A DNA stretch of 43,793 bases. Origin: Verrucomicrobiota bacterium. Lineage in GTDB: Bacteria; Verrucomicrobiota; Verrucomicrobiia; Verrucomicrobiales; Akkermansiaceae. Position numbers and translations under genes: made by a program. Positions 39,198 through 43,793 of this stretch are shown here, one piece after another. The stretch spans positions 1 through 43,793 of the forward strand of contig JAPLUI010000393.1 in the NCBI GenBank assembly GCA_026397725.1, in the 5' to 3' direction. Each line of letters begins with the position of its first letter. Positions within the stretch are counted from its first letter, which is position 1. The notes under the pieces were generated by a model, which was given only the letters and a program-made list of their open reading frames with translations, was not told the DNA's origin and made no database searches.

Positions 39198-39425
39198 TCA
39201 AGGGTCTTTCCACAGTGCGGACGCATCACGGGGAATTTCAAACGCCTGCTCCTCGCCCTCCTCCATCGCCAGCGCCTCCAACAGCCCTCCTCGTGAATGT
39301 CCTTCCGCCGCCAGTTCCTTGTGCAGCACCCCTGCAATCCAGCCCGAAAGGGACAGTCCCCGGTCCACCGCCCGGTGCCGCGCATCCCGGCACAGCTCAT
39401 CCTCGATCTTGATGGTCACCTTCAT
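39198..39425 (-). CDS. RHH/CopG-type antitoxin-like protein (VapB-like)
   Basis: A 75-residue protein starting MKVTIKIEDELCRDARHRAV, DRGLSLSGWIAGVLHKELAA, a ribbon-helix-helix module typical of VapB antitoxins that precede PIN toxins. The C-terminus (FEIPRDASALWKDP) lacks the toxin-binding extension of many relatives. No PIN toxin follows. Confidence 0.72.
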   Translation of the reverse strand: MKVTIKIEDELCRDARHRAVDRGLSLSGWIAGVLHKELAAEGHSRGGLLEALAMEEGEEQAFEIPRDASALWKDP

Positions 39426-39484
39426 TGCGCGGCACGATTGGACGATTGCACGGATGAATCAAGCGGTTTCTCCGGAAACTCCCT

Positions 39485-39853
39485 TCATTGCCTGAGTTCT
39501 TTGAAATCCGCAGGCAAACCCACAAACACATGCTTGCCGATCCGCGACACTTGGACCTCGGTCCACTCGAGCAACCTGGTGGACCGGGCCGGAGCCCTGA
39601 GCTTGGCACGCCCCAGGCCAAGGACCGCAAGGTTGGTTTCTTCCCAGAGCCGCTCGATTTCAACCGGTGCCGGCGTGAACGGATTGAGCTGTTCCTGCTT
39701 GGCAAATGAAAGTTGCGCTTCGATGTTTGCGCGACGCTCCCGCAAGGCCGCCGCCCCTGTCGCACCGGTGCCGATCAAATCCATTTCCAAGGCATGAGCC
39801 ACCCAAAGCCCGTCTTCGGGGTAGATGACGGCGCGGTGTCGGAGTGTTTGCAT
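39485..39853 (-). CDS. HicB-like antitoxin-type protein
   Basis: A 122-residue protein from ATG 39851-39853: MQTLRHRAVIYPEDGLWVAH, ALEMDLIGTGATGAAALRER, the HicB RNase-H-like pattern (..yP.dg.wvA...em.l...G.t..eA). The N-terminal frame upstream is only repeat DNA. HicB normally pairs with a small HicA toxin (dsRBD, about 60 aa); none is adjacent. The 60-base gap to the RHH gene suggests one transcript with the next two. Confidence 0.75.
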   Translation of the reverse strand: MQTLRHRAVIYPEDGLWVAHALEMDLIGTGATGAAALRERRANIEAQLSFAKQEQLNPFTPAPVEIERLWEETNLAVLGLGRAKLRAPARSTRLLEWTEVQVSRIGKHVFVGLPADFKELRQ

Positions 39854-39855
39854 GG

Positions 39856-40149
39856 CCCTGCGGCTGCAACGGCCCATGAGAATGCCCCTGCGCCGCGTTC
39901 TTCTGGCACTTGCCTGATGCCGCGCCGACGCACCGCCCATGCGGGCGGAAAAGTGGGCGGCCCGAGGCCGGGCCGCCCTACCGTTGCCCGGGGCGTGGCG
40001 GCCTCGCCGCGCCCTGACTGACCCTGCGGCTGCAACGGCCCATGAAAATGCCACCGCGTCGCGCTCTTCTGGCGCTTGCCTGATGCCGCGCCGACGCACC
40101 GCCCATGCGGGCGGAAAAGTGGGCGGCCCGAGGCCGGGCCGCCCTACCG
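39856..40149. repeat. 128-bp direct duplication of a palindromic (REP-like) unit
   Basis: 39856-39983 recurs at 40022-40149 with few changes. Each copy contains two hairpins: CCGCCC-ATGC-GGGCGG and a 10-bp stem GGGCGGCCCG/CGGGCCGCCC around AGGC. Translated it gives the GGKVGGPRPGRPT type of spurious peptide seen with verrucomicrobial intergenic repeats. It fills most of the 533-base gap 39854-40386, which contains no other gene; the promoter of the giant secreted protein should lie in its last 230 bases. Confidence 0.85.
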
Positions 40150-40386
40150 CCGCAGCGGTAGGGCGTGGCGGCCGCTTGCCTCGCCATGGAGCCACTTTTC
40201 GGCGCAGTGTATTTGCCCAGGGCGATGAACTCAACGGTAAAATCGCGCTGCTCCGGCCAATGCCCGCGCCGGGCACGGAGGAAGGGCCTGCCCGAACCTC
40301 CACGGGAGCGCAAGATGATGAGGATTCAAAAGAAAAAACTTTCCGCTTTCCCACAGGCCGCTCATCCCGTATTGTCCAATCGAACC

Positions 40387-43300
40387 ATGAACGCCATCGT
40401 CCCATTCCCGCCTACCACCCCTTTGTCGGCACCCCCCCGGCGTTCCGACAGTGGCCAGGCCGCCGGAGACTGCGAGCTGCCGCCTGGCTGCGACTCGATG
40501 CGGAGTTCAAGCCGTCCGAGGGCGCGGGGACTTGGAAGTTCTCCCGATTCGTCGGCTGTCCCCCCGCCGGAACCAGCGGGTGCGGGCGGTGAAACCGAGC
40601 GCCTAACGGCATCCGGGGACAGCATTCAGTCCCGCCGCCAGCCGCTCCGGCTTCAGCTCGCGTGGGCGCTGGCCGCCGCATCGCTTTATCTGCCAGCCGC
40701 AGCAGACCCCGTCGGCATGCCGTGGACCGGTCAACCGGGAATCACCGCAACCGTCGAGACGCTCAGCACCCGTGAGCGCCAGCGGACCTCGGATGAGGCG
40801 CGGTCGGCACGCGGCAAACCGATGCTGCGACCAGACCGGCGCGGGTTGCCGCAGGATCCCAAGGCGACGGAGGCGCCGCACAGCGGGTCCGGTCTGAAGG
40901 TGTCCGACCTCGCGCCGTTATCGCCGCAGATTGTGGGACCGAGCTTCACCGGTGCCACCTTGGCGGACTGCAACGCGTTTCCGCCGGACACGATGGGCAC
41001 GGTCGGCCCCACCCAGTTCATCGTGGCGGTCAATGGGCGCATTCGCAGTTTCAACAAGACGACGGGCGTCGCGGACGGCGTGCTGAACCTGTCCATGGAC
41101 ACGTTTTTCAACTCGGTGATGACCCCGGTTGGGGGTGTGATCGTTGGCAATTTCACGAGTGACCCGCACATCCGCTACGACCGGCTCAGCGGGCGGTGGT
41201 TCGTCGTGATGATCGACGTGCCCTACACGAACCCCAGCCCGCTCACGACGGCCGCCAACCGGGTGATGATCGCCGTGAGCAGTGGGGCAACGATCACCGG
41301 ACAGTCCTCGTTCACGTTCTTTCAGTTCCGACACGATGCGGTCGCCCCTGCCGGTGACACCGGAAATTTCGCGGATTACCCGACGCTTGGCATCGACAAC
41401 AACGCGCTCTACATAGGTGACAACGTGTTCAATTCCGCCGGCACCGCATATACCGGCAGTTCGGGCTTTGTGGTACGCAAAAGCTCGATCCTCGGCGCGG
41501 GACCGCCAGTGGTGACAGCCTTCCGGGGATTGGTCCCGAACGGCAGCTCGGACGGACCCTACACGCCGCAAGGCGTGGACAATTACGACCCGGCTGCCAC
41601 CGAGGGCTATTTCATCGGCATTTCCAGTATTACCAAGGGCCGCCTGGTCGTCCGCCGGGTCAGCACGCCCGGTGGCACGCCGACGATCTCGGCAAACATT
41701 CCGGTCACGGTGCCATCGACGGCGGCGCCCATCACCGTACCGCACCTCGGCAACACCGGCGGCACCAACGGCAACCTCGATCCGGTGGATGACCGGCTCT
41801 TCGCCGCGCACCTCCGCAACGGCCGACTCTGGACCGCGCACAACATCCAGGTCAGAAGCACCGGCGTGGCGAGTTCCAGAGGAGGGCGTAATGGCTCGCG
41901 CTGGTATGAACTTCAAAACCTGACCGGCACTCCGAGCGTGGTGCAGTCGGGGACGGTTTTCGATTCAGCCACCAGCAATCCGAAGTCGTTCTGGATTCCC
42001 ACGATCATGGTCTCCGGCCAAGGCCATGCGGCGATGGGCTTCAGCACCGCAGGTGCCAACAACCGCGCCAATGCCGGAACGGTCGGACGCTTGTCCGGCG
42101 ACACGCTCGGCACGATGCAGACGCCGGTCGAATACACGGCGAGCAGCACGGCTTACAATCCGGCGGGCGATCCGGGCGGCACGGGCGGCCGACGCTGGGG
42201 CGACTTTTCCTATACCAGCCTCGATCCAAACGACGACATGACGATGTGGACGATCCAGGAATTCTGCGACTCCGCCGACAGTTATGGGGTGCGCGTCGTC
42301 AAACTGAGCGCGCCGCCGCCTGCCACTCCCGCAGCGTGCAGCCCGCCGAGCGTCGCTGCCGGTCAAGCCGCTGTGGCGGTGACGGTCACCGGCACCCGGG
42401 TTGCGGGCTCCGGCTTTTTCGACCCCGGCGCGGGGTTTGCGAATCGGCTCGCGGGCGCGGTGAGCGGGGGGGTGGTGGTCAACAGCGTGACCTACACCAG
42501 CCCGACGTCGATCACCTTGATCCTGAACACCACGGATGCCACCGCTGGCGCCCACACGGTTGCGGTGACGAATCCCGACGGCCAGACGCTTGCAAGCGGC
42601 ACGGGCATTCTTAATGTGATCGCAGTCGCCACGGTCGCCTCGCTCAACCTCGCCAACCCCACGCCGTCCAATGCCGGCACGACAAACTGGACTTTGGCCT
42701 TCAGTTCGGCTGTCACGGGGGTGGCTGCGGGCAACTTCTCGCTCTCCGGAACCGCCGCCACCGGTGCTTCGGTGGGAACGCCCGCCACCGGGGATGGCGG
42801 ACTGACCTGGAACGTGCCGGTGACCACCGGCCCGTCGTCAGGGACACTGACACTCAGCCTCGCCAATGCCACCGGGCAAACCCCGACGGTCTCAACCACC
42901 TTGCCCTTTGCCGGACAGTCTTATGCGATGGACAAGACGACGCAGACACCCACGTTCATCGCCCCGGCAACGAACGCAATCACGGGCAGCCCGGTCGGCC
43001 TCGCTTTCTCCCTGCCCGAGGCTGCGCTCGGCACCTCGGTGCAGTTGCTCTGCAGCGGTGCCGCGAGCCGCACTCTAACGCTGGCCGCCACCCAGGAGAC
43101 GAGCGGGGCCCACGGCTTCAGCTTCAACCCTGCAAGCCCAACGCTCACCACGGAGATCGCGAGCATCACCGGTGGCGCGAGTATCCCGGACGGCACCTAT
43201 ACCATCACTCTCAGCTATCAGGATCAGCTCGCCAACCCCGCAGCCGCCGTTGCGAATACCAATATCATCATTGACACCACAGCTCCCGCAGTAACGCCAC

Positions 43301-43793
43301 CAGCGGATCTCACCGCGGAGGCGACGAGCGCCGCCGGCGCGGTGGTGAACTATCCCGCCGCGACGGCGAGCGACGCGGTGGGAGTGACCAGCCTAACATA
43401 CTCGCATGCCAGCGGTACCGAGTTCCCGCTGGGCATCACGACGGTGACGGTGACCGCCAAGGACGCCGCGAACAACACGGGCACTGCGACCTTCACCGTG
43501 ACCGTGCATGACACCACTTCGCCCGTGGTGACGCCACCGGCGGATCTCACCGCAGAGGCGACGAGCGCCGCCGGGGCGGTGGTGAACTATCCCGCCGCGA
43601 CGGCGAGCGACGCGGTGGGAGTGATCAGCCTAACACACTCGCATGCCAGCGGTACCGAGTTCCCGCCCGGCATCACGGCGGTGACGGTGACCGCCAAGGA
43701 CGCTGCGAACAACACGGGCACTGCGACCTTCACCGTGACGGTACATGACACCACATCGCCGGTGGTGACGCCACCGGCGGATCTCACTGCGGA
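40387..43793 (+). CDS. Giant secreted HYR-repeat protein, 5' part, runs off the window
   Basis: 1,135 codons without a stop. From ATG 40387 (MNAIVPFPPTTPL), about 85 residues of Pro/Ser/Arg-rich sequence precede a hydrophobic export segment LQLAWALAAASLYLPAAADP (about 88-107); a start nearer this segment cannot be excluded. Then a catalytic-looking or beta-propeller region (about 150-640) contains PPDTMGTVGPTQFIVAVNGR, SDPHIRYDRLSGRWFVVMID, FADYPTLGIDNNALYIGDN and RWGDFSYTSLDPNDDMTMW. Ig/IPT-like segments follow (SVAAGQAAVAVTVTGTRVAG). From 43273 HYR repeats of 79 residues begin. The organisation matches verrucomicrobial surface or secreted adhesins. Function unknown. Confidence 0.87.
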   Translation, partial: MNAIVPFPPTTPLSAPPRRSDSGQAAGDCELPPGCDSMRSSSRPRARGLGSSPDSSAVPPPEPAGAGGETERLTASGDSIQSRRQPLRLQLAWALAAASLYLPAAADPVGMPWTGQPGITATVETLSTRERQRTSDEARSARGKPMLRPDRRGLPQDPKATEAPHSGSGLKVSDLAPLSPQIVGPSFTGATLADCNAFPPDTMGTVGPTQFIVAVNGRIRSFNKTTGVADGVLNLSMDTFFNSVMTPVGGVIVGNFTSDPHIRYDRLSGRWFVVMIDVPYTNPSPLTTAANRVMIAVSSGATITGQSSFTFFQFRHDAVAPAGDTGNFADYPTLGIDNNALYIGDNVFNSAGTAYTGSSGFVVRKSSILGAGPPVVTAFRGLVPNGSSDGPYTPQGVDNYDPAATEGYFIGISSITKGRLVVRRVSTPGGTPTISANIPVTVPSTAAPITVPHLGNTGGTNGNLDPVDDRLFAAHLRNGRLWTAHNIQVRSTGVASSRGGRNGSRWYELQNLTGTPSVVQSGTVFDSATSNPKSFWIPTIMVSGQGHAAMGFSTAGANNRANAGTVGRLSGDTLGTMQTPVEYTASSTAYNPAGDPGGTGGRRWGDFSYTSLDPNDDMTMWTIQEFCDSADSYGVRVVKLSAPPPATPAACSPPSVAAGQAAVAVTVTGTRVAGSGFFDPGAGFANRLAGAVSGGVVVNSVTYTSPTSITLILNTTDATAGAHTVAVTNPDGQTLASGTGILNVIAVATVASLNLANPTPSNAGTTNWTLAFSSAVTGVAAGNFSLSGTAATGASVGTPATGDGGLTWNVPVTTGPSSGTLTLSLANATGQTPTVSTTLPFAGQSYAMDKTTQTPTFIAPATNAITGSPVGLAFSLPEAALGTSVQLLCSGAASRTLTLAATQETSGAHGFSFNPASPTLTTEIASITGGASIPDGTYTITLSYQDQLANPAAAVANTNIIIDTTAPAVTPPADLTAEATSAAGAVVNYPAATASDAVGVTSLTYSHASGTEFPLGITTVTVTAKDAANNTGTATFTVTVHDTTSPVVTPPADLTAEATSAAGAVVNYPAATASDAVGVISLTHSHASGTEFPPGITAVTVTAKDAANNTGTATFTVTVHDTTSPVVTPPADLTA
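43273..43793 (+). repeat. 237-bp tandem HYR-domain repeats
   Basis: Units starting GACACCAC at 43273, 43510 and 43747 are spaced exactly 237 bp (79 codons) and nearly identical. The core peptide is TPPADLTAEATSAAGAVVNY ... TVTVTAKDAANNTGTATFTV. The third unit is cut by the window edge, so the array is longer. Confidence 0.9.

Noticed and set aside
39485..40405. 306-residue protein extending the HicB-like gene upstream
   Set aside because: The added sequence is the duplicated REP-like repeat in translation; the HicB fold starts at the ATG at 39853.

Overview
The window is a GC-rich (visibly above 60%) bacterial chromosome segment, most likely from the Verrucomicrobiota. The basis is lineage-typical content: two PEP-CTERM-anchored secreted proteins, very long HYR-repeat and RCC1/BspA-type surface proteins, a DUF6807 / Gfo-Idh-MocA / sugar-epimerase / NupG-like catabolic operon, and many short palindromic intergenic repeats. 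No rRNA or complete tRNA gene was found.

Layout. 1-730 holds a decayed integron-type integrase interrupted by a palindromic 18-bp tandem repeat. 732-5029 (minus) is a four-gene MacB/LolCDE-like export operon (adaptor, ATPase, two FtsX-type permeases). A membrane-anchored rhodanese follows (5375-5749).

5889-19656 is an integrated element of about 13.7 kb bounded by a perfect 25-bp direct repeat. In order it carries: tyrosine integrase, an unknown gene, an AlpA/excisionase-like protein, two tiny coupled ORFs, a P-loop replication helicase, an iteron-like putative origin, a zinc-finger/primase protein, a 51-aa ORF, two tandem small-terminase-like proteins, two large secreted cargo proteins (RCC1/HYR and BspA leucine-rich repeats), an XRE regulator with an ImmA/IrrE metallopeptidase, and a further HTH protein. 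There is no large terminase, capsid, tail or conjugation gene. The arrangement resembles a phage-inducible chromosomal island, so the main hypothesis is a phage satellite of Verrucomicrobiota with its own origin and an ImmR/ImmA-type switch.

19861-26632 returns to core genes: a CbpA-like DnaJ (minus), tsaD, an OmpA-domain coiled-coil envelope protein, hisS and aspS. 26719-32608 is a carbohydrate module: a divergent AraC regulator, a perfect 17-bp tandem repeat that could be its operator, then TIM-barrel epimerase, DUF6807 protein, Tat-exported Gfo/Idh/MocA dehydrogenase and a NupG-like transporter.

32847-43793 is accessory and rearranged: an IS91 transposase remnant, two SUMF1/formylglycine-enzyme-fold proteins each preceded by the same 66-bp repeat, a frameshifted M20-like peptidase fragment, a PQQ-protein remnant overlapping the start of a YceH-family gene, a PEP-CTERM trypsin-like protease, three consecutive antitoxin-like genes without toxins, a 128-bp duplicated palindromic repeat, and the first 1,135 codons of a giant secreted HYR-repeat protein that runs off the right edge.
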